NCBI GenBank assembly: GCA_036226585.1
Contig: CP108997.1
Coordinates: forward strand, 3,348,001-3,412,000
Length of the DNA stretch: 64,000 bases
Source: Streptomyces sp. NBC_00708
Lineage (GTDB): Bacteria > Actinomycetota > Actinomycetes > Streptomycetales > Streptomycetaceae
Reading direction: 5' to 3'
Under the pieces are notes generated by a model. It was not told where the DNA came from and searched no databases. It was given only the letters and a program-made list of their open reading frames with translations. The position numbers and the translations under genes were made by a program. Of this stretch, positions 1-8,768 are shown piece by piece. The stretch's first letter is position 1; every line of letters starts with the position of its first letter.

Positions 1-1068
1 GTTGTCGGGGGCGCCGGCCGCCTCCGCGAGGGCGATCAGCCCGCGCACGGCGGTGCCGGGCCCGTCCGCCCCGGCCAGCACCCGCGCCAGATCGCCGCCG
101 TCGACGACCGCCGAGAGCCCGTCCGAGCAGAGCAGATAGCGGTCACCGGGCAGGGCGTCCCGGACGGCCAGATCGGGCCCCGAACCCTGCGGGCCGACAG
201 CGGACAGCACCTTGAGGAGCATCGCCCGCTGCGGGTGCGAGAACGCCTCCTCCTCCGTCAGCGAACCGTCGTCGATCATCGACTGGACCAGGCTGTGGTC
301 GTGCGTGATCCGGAACAGCTCGCCCCCGCGCAGCAGATACGCCCGCGAGTCCCCGATGTGCACCAGGCCCAGCTGGGAGCCGGTCCACATCATCGCCGTC
401 AGCGTTGTGCCGGACTCCTCCGGCGCCGCGCTCCCCGCGACCGCGTCCCGTACCGCGTGCGCGGCCCGCTCCGCCGCGTCGTGCAGGCTGTTCAGCAGCT
501 CCGCCGCCGGCACCGCGCCCGGCGCCAGGGGCTTCAGGGCCTCGATCGCCGCCGTACTGGCCCCCGCGCCGCCCGCGCCGAACCCGTCGGCGACCGCGAG
601 CAGCCGGGCACCGGCGTACACCGCGTCCTGGTTGGTCTCCCGCACCGCTCCCGTGTCGGTGCCGGCCGCGTAGCGGATTCCGAGTGTGCCCACCGATGTC
701 ATGACGTCCTCCGTCGACAGCTGGTCGATGAGGAAGGCCGCGAGGTCACGGCGGGCCGCCGTCTCCGCCTCGACGCGCGCCCAGTACGCCCGGATCGCCG
801 CGGCGGCCGCGCCGGGTTCCAGCGCGATCACCTCCCTGATCCGGGCGAGCGGCATCCCGATCCGGCGGAGCCAGGCCACCAGCCGGGCCGCCCGCACCTG
901 CGCCGGGTCGTAGTACCGGTAGCCGTTCACCGGGTCGACCAGGGCCGGCGGGAGCAGACCGAGCTCGTCGTAGCGGCGCAGCGCCTTGGCGGACAACCGG
1001 GACAGCCGGGCGAACGCCCCGATCGTCACCAGTGCCGCGCCGGGACCCTGCCCGTCGTCCGTCGTCAC
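1..1068 (-). CDS. MerR-family regulator fused to PP2C phosphatase (3' end cut)
   Basis: An N-terminal MerR winged helix (about residues 10-80, with ALRRYDELGLLPP and NGYRYYD) is joined to a PP2C-type Ser/Thr phosphatase domain (about 125-356). The phosphatase motifs ETNQDA, VADGFG, HIGDSRAYLL and LCSDGL supply the expected metal-binding aspartates. Translation runs off the window at a PDN that should be the last PP2C motif, so only about ten residues are probably missing. The GTG start at 1068 follows AGGAGG. The domain order suggests a DNA-binding sensor coupled to dephosphorylation. A MerR-type promoter lies just upstream, so autoregulation is likely. The target phosphoprotein is unknown. 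Confidence 0.88.
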   Translation of the reverse strand, partial: MTTDDGQGPGAALVTIGAFARLSRLSAKALRRYDELGLLPPALVDPVNGYRYYDPAQVRAARLVAWLRRIGMPLARIREVIALEPGAAAAAIRAYWARVEAETAARRDLAAFLIDQLSTEDVMTSVGTLGIRYAAGTDTGAVRETNQDAVYAGARLLAVADGFGAGGAGASTAAIEALKPLAPGAVPAAELLNSLHDAAERAAHAVRDAVAGSAAPEESGTTLTAMMWTGSQLGLVHIGDSRAYLLRGGELFRITHDHSLVQSMIDDGSLTEEEAFSHPQRAMLLKVLSAVGPQGSGPDLAVRDALPGDRYLLCSDGLSAVVDGGDLARVLAGADGPGTAVRGLIALAEAAGAPDN

Positions 1069-1114
1069 CGCGCTCCTCCTCATACCGGGCGGACTTCCCG
1101 CCCCGGCACACTCG

Positions 1115-1146
1115 ATCCTTGGCCTTCCCCCATGGAGAAGGTCAAG
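1115..1146 (-). promoter_or_regulatory. MerR-type promoter/operator of the MerR-PP2C gene
   Basis: On the minus strand TTGACC (1145-1140) and AAGGAT (1120-1115) are separated by 19 bp, the over-long spacer typical of MerR-activated promoters. The spacer carries a dyad, CTTGACCTTC against GAAGGCCAAG, matching at 9 of 10 positions. Transcription would start about 40 nt before the GTG at 1068. This is the classic autoregulation layout, seen in sequence only. Confidence 0.65.
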
Positions 1147-1175
1147 GACCGGCGACGCGCGGGTGGGTGCGGGGG

Positions 1176-1574
1176 TCACTCCCGCGTGTAGAAGTAGTAG
1201 TACGCGGCGAGCAGTCCGCCGAGGCCGAGGATCAGGCCGAGCACCGACGCCGACAGGATGCTCGCGCCGGACAGGCTGTAGAGGAAGCCGATCGAACCGC
1301 CGGTCAGCACCCCGTACGCGGCGGCCCTCAGCTCGCGCGGCAGCCGGTTCTGGATGCGGCCGAGGCCGAAGCAGAGCACCGCGAGCACGGCGCCGGAGAC
1401 GAGGCCGAGGGCCAGCCTGGTGCCGGTGAGCACCCCGCCGCCGCGGACGATGGCGGTCGCGTAGCAGCCCATGATCACGCCCAGCGTGACCGGGATCGCC
1501 CAGCTGAGGACCGGGCGGTGCCGGGCGGGCATCGCGTGCCTCCCGCGTGCCGGCACCGAAGCGTGTGCGGCCAT
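1176..1574 (-). CDS. small four-helix membrane protein
   Basis: The 132-residue product has four hydrophobic segments at about residues 22-45, 50-72, 80-100 and 105-128, followed by a tyrosine-rich tail (YYYFYTRE). It has no catalytic motif and I do not recognise a family beyond 'integral membrane protein'. The ATG at 1574 was chosen because GGAAGGAG stands before it; a second ATG 14 codons downstream lacks such a site. The gene follows the MerR-PP2C gene on the other side of that gene's promoter and reads towards it. Function is unknown. Confidence 0.7.
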   Translation of the reverse strand: MAAHASVPARGRHAMPARHRPVLSWAIPVTLGVIMGCYATAIVRGGGVLTGTRLALGLVSGAVLAVLCFGLGRIQNRLPRELRAAAYGVLTGGSIGFLYSLSGASILSASVLGLILGLGGLLAAYYYFYTRE

Positions 1575-1693
1575 GGCCGAGCTCCTTCCGTCACCCCCGC
1601 TTTCCCTCCAGAGCACACCTGGTCGCGCCTCCCGGCAACTCGGATGGCCCACGGCCCGGGGCGCGCCGCCGCCATCCGGGATTCCCTGGAGGG

Positions 1694-2590
1694 GTGCGGA
1701 CGTATCTCTCGGTGGCTCTCTCGGCGGCGCTGGTGGTGCTGCTGGCCGTCCTGGTGCCGCTGAGCGCGCTGTCCGCGTGGGTCGACCTGGAGATCGACGA
1801 CACGGACCGTTATGTGGCCGCCGTCGCCCCGCTCGCCGACGACCCCGCCGTGCAGAGCACCGTCGCCGACCTCATCACCGACAACGCGATGAAGCAGATC
1901 GACGTCGGACCGCTCCAGAGCACCGTGCGCGAATTCCTCCACCAGGCGGTGGGGTCGTTCACCACCACCGAGGCCTTCCAGGACGCCTGGACCGCCGCCA
2001 ACCGCACCGCGCACGAGACGGTCACCGCCGCGCTGGACGGGCAGAGCGGCGAGAGCGTCACGATCGACCTGGCGCCCGTCACGGAGCAGGTGAAGCAGAA
2101 CCTGGTGGACAACGGGGTGCCGTTCGCCGACCGGATCCCCGTCCAGCACACCGACATCCAGCTGGTCTCCGCCGACCGCGCGGACCAGCTGCGGCAGAGC
2201 TTCCGGTGGCTGCGCGCGGCGAGCGTATGGCCGGCCGTCGGCACCCTGGTGTTCGCGCTGCTCGCGATCGTGCTCGCCTGGGTGCGCGGCGGCCCCGGCC
2301 GCCGGCTGCGGGCCCTGGCCGCGCTGTCCGCCACCGCCGTGACCGCCGCCGGGTTCGCGCTCGGCGCGCTGGTGCTGCGCGGGGTGCTGGCGCTGGCCCG
2401 CGACCGGGTGCTGGCCGAGGTCCCCGACAGCGACACCGGCGCCGCCGCGGCCGTCTACGACGCGCTGACCTCCTCGCTGCGCACCACGGTGTGGATCGTC
2501 TTCGGCCTCGGCCTGGGCATCGCGGTGTGCGCGGTGGCGGCGCGGATCTGGGCCCAGCGGGTGCTGCCGCCGCCGGCGGCGGCGGACTGA
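1694..2590 (+). CDS. conserved integral membrane protein
   Basis: This 298-residue protein has an N-terminal membrane helix (about 5-27), an extracytoplasmic region of about 140 residues rich in Asp, Thr and Gln, and three C-terminal helices (about 175-195, 205-235 and 262-285). That layout is common in uncharacterised actinobacterial envelope proteins. The GTG start at 1694 follows GGAGGG. It diverges from the membrane protein at 1176-1574, with 119 bp between them, and ends 42 bp before the oxidoreductase gene. No enzyme motif is visible. It could be a sensor or structural envelope protein, but nothing decides this. Confidence 0.7.
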   Translation: MRTYLSVALSAALVVLLAVLVPLSALSAWVDLEIDDTDRYVAAVAPLADDPAVQSTVADLITDNAMKQIDVGPLQSTVREFLHQAVGSFTTTEAFQDAWTAANRTAHETVTAALDGQSGESVTIDLAPVTEQVKQNLVDNGVPFADRIPVQHTDIQLVSADRADQLRQSFRWLRAASVWPAVGTLVFALLAIVLAWVRGGPGRRLRALAALSATAVTAAGFALGALVLRGVLALARDRVLAEVPDSDTGAAAAVYDALTSSLRTTVWIVFGLGLGIAVCAVAARIWAQRVLPPPAAAD

Positions 2591-2632
2591 CGGGGACGTT
2601 CCCACCGAGCGGTACGACTGGGAGGTGTACGG

Positions 2633-3685
2633 ATGCGAGCCATCGCCGTCAGCGGGCCCGGCGCCGACCCGGTGCTGGTCGAGCTGCCCAAGCCGGAGCC
2701 CCGGCCCGGTGAGGTGCGGGTACGGATCGAGTACGCCTCGCTGAATCCGCTGGACTGGCAGGTCGTGGACGGTTCGGCGGGGGACCTCGCCCCGGCCCCC
2801 CGCTCCTTCCCGTTCGTCGTCGGCGTCGACTACGCGGGCCGGGTCGACATGATCGGCGGCGGCGAGAACCGCTTCCGCGTGGGCGACGCGGTGTTCGGGC
2901 GGGCGGGGGTGGTGGGTGCGGCTCCGGGTGACGCGGGGGCGGCGGGCGGCGCGGGTGCGGCTCCGGGTGACGCGGGGGCGACGGGCGGCGCGGGTGCGCC
3001 GGACGCGTGCGGGACCTACGGGGAGTACGTCTGTGTGCCGCAGGACTCCGCGATCACCCTCGTGCCGCGCGGTCTCGACCCCCGGGCAGCCGCCGCGCTG
3101 CCGTCCGCCGGGACGGCCGCCGCCCAGATCCTGGAGGCGGTGGCGCTGCGGGGCCACGAGACCCTGCTGGTCGTCGGGGCGGCGGGCGGGATCGGCTGCT
3201 GTCTCACCCAGCTCGCCCGCGCCCGCGACATCCGGGTGATCGCGGCGGTGCGCGGTGACGAGCGGTCCGCGATGGGGTCGTTGGGCGCCGCCGCCACGGT
3301 CGATCTGACGGCCGGTCCGCCCGCCGAAGCGCTGCGGAGCGCCTGCCCGGACGGCATCGACGCGCTGGCGGACCTGGCGTCGGCGACACCGGAGGCGTTC
3401 GCCGTCCACGCCGCGGCGGTCCGGCCGGGCGGCATCGCGCTCTCCACGCGGGGCACCGCCGCCGGGGCCCGGCTGCCCGGGGGCGTCAGGGGCGTCGACT
3501 TCCGGCTCGACCCGAGCCCGGTCCTGCTGGACGTGCTGGCGGCGGGCGCGGCGGACGGCGTGCTGCGGGTGCTCATCGACGCCGAATTCCCGTTGGAGCA
3601 GGCCCCGCAGGCCCTGGAGCGCAACCGGGCGGGCGGGGCGCGCGGCAAGACCGTGATCGTGCTGCACGCACCCGGGCACTGCTGA
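2633..3685 (+). CDS. MDR-family NAD(P)-dependent oxidoreductase
   Basis: The product is a 350-residue medium-chain dehydrogenase/reductase of the quinone-oxidoreductase type. It has the GroES-like N-terminal half (NPLDWQVVDG, VGVDYAGRV) and a Rossmann nucleotide-binding motif VVGAAGGIGCC at about residue 180. The zinc ligands of classic alcohol dehydrogenases are not obvious, which fits the zinc-free quinone reductase branch. About residues 95-122 are a Gly/Ala/Pro/Asp-rich insertion encoded by a 39-bp tandem repeat; this part is not expected in the family. The gene converges with the S4-protein gene through a perfect palindrome. The substrate is unknown. Confidence 0.82.
   Translation: MRAIAVSGPGADPVLVELPKPEPRPGEVRVRIEYASLNPLDWQVVDGSAGDLAPAPRSFPFVVGVDYAGRVDMIGGGENRFRVGDAVFGRAGVVGAAPGDAGAAGGAGAAPGDAGATGGAGAPDACGTYGEYVCVPQDSAITLVPRGLDPRAAAALPSAGTAAAQILEAVALRGHETLLVVGAAGGIGCCLTQLARARDIRVIAAVRGDERSAMGSLGAAATVDLTAGPPAEALRSACPDGIDALADLASATPEAFAVHAAAVRPGGIALSTRGTAAGARLPGGVRGVDFRLDPSPVLLDVLAAGAADGVLRVLIDAEFPLEQAPQALERNRAGGARGKTVIVLHAPGHC
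2914..2998 (+). repeat. 39-bp in-frame tandem repeat
   Basis: Two 39-bp copies (2914-2952 and 2953-2991) differ at one base, and the first bases of a third copy follow at 2992. The period is 13 codons, so copy-number change keeps the oxidoreductase in frame. It encodes a flexible GAAPGDAG-like insert within the catalytic domain. Confidence 0.85.
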
Positions 3686-3702
3686 CGCGGGCGCCCGCGT
3701 CA
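3683..3702. terminator. 20-bp perfect palindrome spanning two convergent stop codons
   Basis: The palindrome reads TGACGCGGGC on either strand from its centre and contains the TGA of the oxidoreductase (3683-3685) and the TGA of the minus-strand S4 gene (3702-3700). It could form a tight hairpin and act as a bidirectional terminator without a T-tract, as is common in Streptomyces. Confidence 0.55.
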
Positions 3703-4107
3703 CTCCTCCGGACCGGGCCCCCAGCCGCGCAGCCGGTCCATCTCGCGCCGGTCCCGCTTCGTCGGCCGTCCCGCGCCCCGGTCCCGTACCGGCACCTGGA
3801 TCGCGGCCTCGCGCGGCGGCGGAGGCGGGCTGTTGTCGACGAAGCACTCGGCGGCCACGGGCGGCCCGACCCGCTTCTTCACCAGCTTCGACACGACGAC
3901 GATCCGGTCCCGGCCCGCGTGCCGCAGCCGCACCTCGTCACCGACCCGCACCGGCTGCGCGGGCTTGGCGCGTTCACCGGCGACCTTCACATGACCCGCA
4001 CGGCAGGCGGCGGCCGCCTGCGCACGGGTCTTCGTGAGCCGGACCGACCAGATCCAGACATCGACCCGAACGCTGCCCTCCGTCTGCGGAGCCTCACCGG
4101 AAACCAT
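3700..4107 (-). CDS. S4-domain RNA-binding protein (Hsp15-like)
   Basis: The 135-residue protein opens with an S4 RNA-binding domain: [20 protein letters not shown], then [16 protein letters not shown] and [13 protein letters not shown] within residues 14-85. A proline-rich and then basic tail ([13 protein letters not shown]) follows. This matches the Hsp15/HslR-like group, whose characterised members bind stalled 50S subunits carrying nascent chains. The role here is transferred by family only. The ATG at 4107 places the S4 domain near the N-terminus, as in homologues. It converges with the oxidoreductase and diverges from the VWA gene. Confidence 0.85.
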   Translation of the reverse strand: MVSGEAPQTEGSVRVDVWIWSVRLTKTRAQAAAACRAGHVKVAGERAKPAQPVRVGDEVRLRHAGRDRIVVVSKLVKKRVGPPVAAECFVDNSPPPPPREAAIQVPVRDRGAGRPTKRDRREMDRLRGWGPGPEE

Positions 4108-4375
4108 GCGTCCGACTGTAAGCCGTACGGCCGGACGGTACGTCCCCACGTCAACTCACCGCCCCTGCGGCGCAGGTGAAGCAGGGGTGCGAGGAACGCC
4201 CGTACGGGCGCCCAGGACTCGGTCGGGACTCGGTTGCGGCTCGGTTGTCCCACATGCGGGCCGTGCAGCCGGGAGGCCTGATCCGGCCGCTAACCTTACG
4301 TATCCGCCCTGGCCAGGGATCAATTCCCGCAGTACGGACATTCATCGCACCCAACTCATGCGAAAGGCCTCGCCC

Positions 4376-5809
4376 ATGGGCATTCGGAGCTTGCTGCGCA
4401 AGGTGTTCGGCCGTGACCGCACGGAACAGGACGAGCCGACGACGGCCACGGTCCCGCCCCAGGGCGAGCGCTCCCGGACCGCGGAGTCGGAGTCGGAGTC
4501 GGTGGCGGTGGACCAGCTGGCGGCCGAGGACGAGTCGCCCGTCAGGATCCCGGTGCCGGCGCCCGCGTCGTCGGACGAGGACACCAAGGCGGCGGACCTG
4601 GTGGCGGCCGCCTTCGACAACCCGGCCACGCCGACGGTCCCGGCCCAGGGCAAGGGGCCGCGCGAGGCGGCCCCCGCCGAGCCGGAAGCGGCCCCCGCGC
4701 CGGCCGCGCCGGTCGCGGAAAGCGAGACGCCGGTCGCGGAGCCCGAGACGCCGGAGCCGGCCGCAGAGGTCGCGGAGCCCGAGCCGGTCGCCCCCGCCGC
4801 CGAGCCGGCACCCGAGCCCGTAGCGGCCCCCGAGCCGGTCGCCGCGTCGGAGACCCCCGAGCCCGAGCCGGTCGTCGCGAGCGAGACCCCGGAGCCCGCG
4901 CCGGTCGCCGAGCCCGAGCCCGTAGCAACGCCCGCGCCGCAGGCCGCAGTCGAGCCCGAGCCGGTCGCGGCCCCCGAGCCGCAGGCCGCCGTCGAACCCG
5001 AACCGGTCGCGGCCCCCGCCCCCGAGGCCGCAGCGATCATCATCGACATGGACCCGGAGGCCGACCCGGAACCCCTCCAGGCGCCCGAGGCGGCCCCCGC
5101 CGCCCCCGCCGCGACGGGCAAGCCCGCGCTCACCCTCGCCAAGGTCAAGGCGCGCGCGCCCGAGCTGGCCGGGGCCTACAAGGCCGCGCAGGCCGGGCTG
5201 AAGGCGCACGGGCTGACCGGGCTGCGCGCCACCGTCTACCTGGTCCTGGACCGCTCCGGCTCCATGCGCCCGTTCTACAAGGACGGCAGCGCCCAGCACC
5301 TGGGCGACCGCACGCTCGCGCTCGCCGCGCACCTCGACGAGAGCGCCACCGTGCGGGTCGTGTTCTTCTCGACCGACATCGACGGCACCGGCACGGTGGA
5401 GCTGGACGGCCACGAGGGCCGGATCGACGAGCTGAACGCGGGCCTCGGCCGCCTCGGCCGGACGAACTACCACCGCGCGGTCGAGGAGGTCGTCGCGCAC
5501 TACGAGGCGTCCGGGGCGACCGGCCCGGCGCTGGTGGTCTTCCAGACGGACGGGCCTCCGGACGTCCGGCAGGCCGCCCGCCAGGCGATCGACGCGGCGG
5601 CCCGGCTGCCGCTGTTCTTCCAGTTCGTCGCGTTCGGCGAGAAGGACGCCAAGGGCTTCGACTTCCTGCGGAAGCTGGACGCCCCGAACACCGGCTTCCT
5701 GCACGCGGGCCCCGCACCCCGCGAGATCGCGGACGCCGCGTTCTACCGCGAGCTGCTCGCCGCGCTCCCCGCGTGGATCGCCGGGCGCGAGACGGCCGCC
5801 GGTTCCTGA
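4376..5809 (+). CDS. VWA domain protein, TerF-like, with Ala/Pro/Glu-rich linker
   Basis: The 477-residue protein starts [13 protein letters not shown], a short basic segment. A long acidic linker (about residues 20-250) made of repeated EPVA/PEPV units follows. A von Willebrand A domain occupies about 285-470 and has an intact MIDAS (VLDRSGSM) plus TDGPPD and FLRKLD motifs. The C-terminal domain resembles the TerF-like VWA proteins found near tellurite/stress (Ter) genes, though no terD or terC homologue is next to it here. Calcium- or magnesium-dependent protein binding is a family inference. The ATG at 4376 was chosen over one six codons upstream by analogy with the usual MGIRSLL start. 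Confidence 0.82.
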   Translation: MGIRSLLRKVFGRDRTEQDEPTTATVPPQGERSRTAESESESVAVDQLAAEDESPVRIPVPAPASSDEDTKAADLVAAAFDNPATPTVPAQGKGPREAAPAEPEAAPAPAAPVAESETPVAEPETPEPAAEVAEPEPVAPAAEPAPEPVAAPEPVAASETPEPEPVVASETPEPAPVAEPEPVATPAPQAAVEPEPVAAPEPQAAVEPEPVAAPAPEAAAIIIDMDPEADPEPLQAPEAAPAAPAATGKPALTLAKVKARAPELAGAYKAAQAGLKAHGLTGLRATVYLVLDRSGSMRPFYKDGSAQHLGDRTLALAAHLDESATVRVVFFSTDIDGTGTVELDGHEGRIDELNAGLGRLGRTNYHRAVEEVVAHYEASGATGPALVVFQTDGPPDVRQAARQAIDAAARLPLFFQFVAFGEKDAKGFDFLRKLDAPNTGFLHAGPAPREIADAAFYRELLAALPAWIAGRETAAGS

Positions 5810-6951
5810 GACGCCGGCAGACGTACGGTCACGGCGAGCCCGCCCCCGGGGCCCGGCACCGCCGTGACCGTACCGCCGTGAGCGACCGCGATGGACCGCA
5901 CGATCGACAGGCCGAGCCCCGAGCCCGGCCCCATCCGGTCCTTGCCCTCGCCCCGGCGGAACGGCTCGAACAGCCCGGGGATGTCCGCCGCGTCCACCAC
6001 GGGCCCCGTGTTACGGACCTCGAGCAGCACCCCGCCACCGGCCGGGACCACCGACACGTCGACGCTCCCGCCGGGCACGTTGTACGTCACCGCGTTGGCC
6101 AGCAGGTTCGCCACCAGCTGGGCCAGCAGCAGCCGGTTCCCGCGCACCGGGCCGGGCCGCGTGTCGAGCCGGACGCCCGGACAGCGGGCCGACTCCTCCG
6201 CCACCACCCGGGCCAGGTCCACCGGCTCCCGCTCGCTGGCCGCGAGCCCCCGTTCGCTGCGGGCCAGCACCAGCAGCCCCTCGATGAGCCGTTCGCTGCG
6301 CCGGTTGTTGTCGAGGAGCGTCTCCCGGGTCCGTACGAGATCCTCGGGCGTCGGATCGTCCAGACCGACCTGGATCGCCGCGCGCTGGGTGGCCAGCGGA
6401 GTCCGCAGTTCGTGCGAGGCGTTGGCGATGAACCGCCGCTGGCTGTCGAAGGCCCGCTCCAGCCGGCCGAGCAGCGCGTCGAGCGTGTCGCCCAGCTCCT
6501 TCAGCTCGTCGTCGGGGCCACTGGAGGCGATCCGTTCGTGGAGCGTGTGCTCGGAGAGCTTCCGGGCCTTGGCGGTCATGGCGTGGACGGGCCGCAGGAC
6601 CCGACCCGCCGTCCACCAGCCGACGCCCACCGCGCACGCCGTCATCACCAGCAGGGCGGCCGCCGACCAGATGAGCAGCTGGTGGCCGGCCGCATCGCTG
6701 ACATGGTCGGTGAGGTCGTACACGGTCGGCGGACCGAGACGGCGATTGACGAGCGGGCCGTTGACCGCGTAGCCGGGCTGGACCACGACGGCGGTGGCCG
6801 CGATGGCGCGGGCCTGCGAGTCCGTACCGGCGCGCGAGGCCAGGTTGACGGTGGCGAGCAGCGCCGTGCCGAGGACCAGGAAAACCCCGCCGTAGACGAG
6901 GGCGATGCGGGTCCTGATCGTGGAGTGCGGCAGGAAGGCCGGTCGCTTCAC
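5743..6951 (-). CDS. sensor histidine kinase, HAMP/HisKA type
   Basis: The 402-residue kinase has membrane helices at about 16-36 and 92-113 flanking a short extracytoplasmic loop of about 55 residues. A HAMP segment, a HisKA domain with [10 protein letters not shown] (His180 predicted to be phosphorylated) and a HATPase with N-box [10 protein letters not shown] and GSGLGLSI (about 343-350) follow. The start overlaps the stop of the response regulator by 4 bp (ATGA), so the two are translationally coupled. Its 3' end overlaps the convergent VWA gene by 67 bp. The small sensor loop suggests membrane or envelope sensing; the stimulus is unknown. Confidence 0.92.
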   Translation of the reverse strand: MKRPAFLPHSTIRTRIALVYGGVFLVLGTALLATVNLASRAGTDSQARAIAATAVVVQPGYAVNGPLVNRRLGPPTVYDLTDHVSDAAGHQLLIWSAAALLVMTACAVGVGWWTAGRVLRPVHAMTAKARKLSEHTLHERIASSGPDDELKELGDTLDALLGRLERAFDSQRRFIANASHELRTPLATQRAAIQVGLDDPTPEDLVRTRETLLDNNRRSERLIEGLLVLARSERGLAASEREPVDLARVVAEESARCPGVRLDTRPGPVRGNRLLLAQLVANLLANAVTYNVPGGSVDVSVVPAGGGVLLEVRNTGPVVDAADIPGLFEPFRRGEGKDRMGPGSGLGLSIVRSIAVAHGGTVTAVPGPGGGLAVTVRLPASQEPAAVSRPAIHAGSAASSSR

Positions 6952-7601
6952 AGGGCGTACCCCACGCCCTGGACGGTACGGATCACGGCGGGCTCGCCGA
7001 GCTTGCCGCGCAGCTTGCTCATGCAGACCCGGACGGCGCCGGTGAACGGGTCGGCGTTGGCGTCCCAGGCCCGCTCCAGCAGCTCCTCCGCGCTGACGGC
7101 CCCGCCGTCCGCCTCCAGCAGCAGCTGGAGCACGGTGAACTCCTTCGGCGACAGGTCCAGGTCGCGCCCGTCCCGGGTGGCGGACCGCCGCACGGTGTCG
7201 AGCCGGATGCCGTACCGCTCCAGCTGCGGCGGTACGGGCCGGGCGCTGCGCCGCCGCAGGGCGCGTACGCGCGAGACCAGTTCGGGGAACTCGAAGGGCT
7301 TGCCCAGGTAGTCGTCGGCGCCCAGGTCGAGCCCGGCGACCCGGTCCTCCATGGACCCGGCGGCGGTCAGCATCAGAATCCTGGTGCGCGAGCCGGAGGC
7401 GACAAGTCCGCGTGCCACGTCGTCGCCGTGCACCCGGGGCAGATCGCGGTCGAGGACGACCACGTCGTAGTCGTGCAGCCCCAGGTAGGCCTGGGCGGCA
7501 TCACCGCTGTACACCGTGTCGACGGCGAAACCGGCCCGCCGCAGCCCGGTGGCGACCAGCTCCGCGAGGATTTCCTCGTCCTCGGCGACCAGTACCCGCA
7601 T
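6948..7601 (-). CDS. OmpR/PhoB-family response regulator
   Basis: The receiver domain (residues 1-115) has the acidic pair AEDEE, phospho-acceptor Asp51 (VVLDRDLP), the Thr in LMLTAAG and Lys100 in YLGKPFEFPE. A winged-helix domain (about 125-217, SPKEFTVLQLLLEAD and VQGVGYAL) completes an OmpR-type regulator. The ATG at 7601 follows GAGGG; an in-frame ATG eight codons upstream is less consistent with family length. The gene is first in a two-gene operon with the histidine kinase, its probable partner. Confidence 0.92.
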   Translation of the reverse strand: MRVLVAEDEEILAELVATGLRRAGFAVDTVYSGDAAQAYLGLHDYDVVVLDRDLPRVHGDDVARGLVASGSRTRILMLTAAGSMEDRVAGLDLGADDYLGKPFEFPELVSRVRALRRRSARPVPPQLERYGIRLDTVRRSATRDGRDLDLSPKEFTVLQLLLEADGGAVSAEELLERAWDANADPFTGAVRVCMSKLRGKLGEPAVIRTVQGVGYAL

Positions 7602-7701
7602 CGTGATGTCCCTCGCCTCGTGCATGCGTGTCCACTCCCTCCCAGGATGCGTCCTTGATACGGGAAGGGACGTTTCGCAAAGCTCTCCGGCCCGGGGCGG
7701 A

Positions 7702-8544
7702 TCAGCGGCCCAGCGACTCCGCGTCGCCCATCACGATGACGGGCTTCTGTTCCGGGTCGAGCGCTCCGAGGAGTTCCTTCATCCGGTCCTCGGTGACCGA
7801 CACACAGCCCTGCGTCGGCCCCCCGTGGTCGACGTGGACCCAGATGCCGCCGCCGCGCTCCTCGCCGAGGGGACGGGTGTGGTCGAGCGGGGAGGTGCCG
7901 GGGACCCGGTTGTAGTCGATGGCGACGACGTAGTCGAACGAGCCCTCCAGCGGCTCCCCGCGGAACCCCTCGCCCGTCACGGCGAAGTCGGGGCTCAGCT
8001 CGTACGGGAGCGCCGTCCGCGGGGGTTCGAGGCGGCCGCCCGCCGCAGTCAGCGTGAAGACGCCGACGGGTGAGCGCAGATCGCCCTCCCAGTGCTCGCC
8101 GGTCCAGCCGTTGAGGGCGTTGTGGGCGGGCCACGGGCCCAGCGAGGCCCGCCAGCCGGGGCCGGTGGGCCCGTCCAGGGTGTAGAGGACGGCGGTCGAC
8201 CGGTTGGAGTCCGGCCCCTCACCGGTCACCACGAACGCCTGCCGTGCCCCGGCCGGCATCGCCGCCCGGGTCCTCGGTCCGAGGCCCGGGATCTCCGTGG
8301 GCTGCGGCGAGGCCGCGGGCATCGACGGTACGGCCGGCACCTCGCGCGACGGTGCCCCGGCGGCGGACGCGGCGGCCCCGGGAGGACCCGGTACGCCCTG
8401 GACCGGCGTGTGTTCCGTGGTGGGACCGCTCAGTTCCGTACCGGCGAGACCGCCCGCTCCGCACCCCGCGAGCAGCACCAGCAGGACCAGGGAGCAGACG
8501 ACGTGCGGCAGGCGCAGGGGTGCGCGCGAAGGGGTCACGGGCAC
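7702..8544 (-). CDS. L,D-transpeptidase (YkuD fold) lipoprotein
   Basis: The 280-residue precursor has a lipoprotein signal ending in LLAGC (Cys at about 23), a Pro/Ala/Gly-rich spacer, and a YkuD catalytic domain at about 95-275. That domain has the diagnostic HVDHGGPTQGCVSV, with the nucleophilic Cys and the preceding His. Such enzymes form 3-3 peptidoglycan cross-links or attach proteins to peptidoglycan, outside the membrane. The GTG at 8544 follows GAGGAG and puts the hydrophobic core at the right distance. It may be read independently of the two-component operon 100 bp downstream; an envelope-stress link is possible but not shown. Confidence 0.88.
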   Translation of the reverse strand: MPVTPSRAPLRLPHVVCSLVLLVLLAGCGAGGLAGTELSGPTTEHTPVQGVPGPPGAAASAAGAPSREVPAVPSMPAASPQPTEIPGLGPRTRAAMPAGARQAFVVTGEGPDSNRSTAVLYTLDGPTGPGWRASLGPWPAHNALNGWTGEHWEGDLRSPVGVFTLTAAGGRLEPPRTALPYELSPDFAVTGEGFRGEPLEGSFDYVVAIDYNRVPGTSPLDHTRPLGEERGGGIWVHVDHGGPTQGCVSVTEDRMKELLGALDPEQKPVIVMGDAESLGR

Positions 8545-8693
8545 GGGGGGCTCCTCAGCAGTCAATGCGCCGGTGTCGGCCCACCCAGTCATTGCCGCCC
8601 GCGTCACCGCCCAATCCGTGCCGCAGCCCATCCGGCCGTAGCTGTTCAGGTGATTCGGGCGCCGGGGCGGAACCGAACGCGGTCCGTCACGTC

Positions 8694-8727
8694 AACAGCC
8701 CCCGGCCAGTGGCGGCCGGGGGCTGTT
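8694..8727. terminator. 14-bp hairpin terminator downstream of aspS
   Basis: Arms 8694-8707 and 8714-8727 pair perfectly over 14 bp around a 6-nt loop. It lies 42 bp past the aspS stop on the minus strand. The right arm overlaps the first bases of the parS site. Confidence 0.7.
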
Positions 8728-8738
8728 TCACGTGAAAC
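8725..8738. promoter_or_regulatory. parS: parS centromere-like site, copy 1
   Basis: GTTTCACGTGAAAC is a perfect 14-bp palindrome and exactly matches the Streptomyces ParB binding site, which in S. coelicolor is clustered around oriC. It lies in the intergenic space between the L,D-transpeptidase and aspS genes, abutting a terminator hairpin. It supports an origin-proximal location. Confidence 0.9.
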
Positions 8739-8768
8739 CCCGCGAGGCGGGGCGCGGGTCGGGCGCGG

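Noticed and set aside
1475..3847. 790-codon open frame on the minus strand
   Set aside because: It is antisense to two well-supported genes and its translation is Arg/Gly/His-rich without family features, as expected of the shadow frame in high-GC coding DNA.
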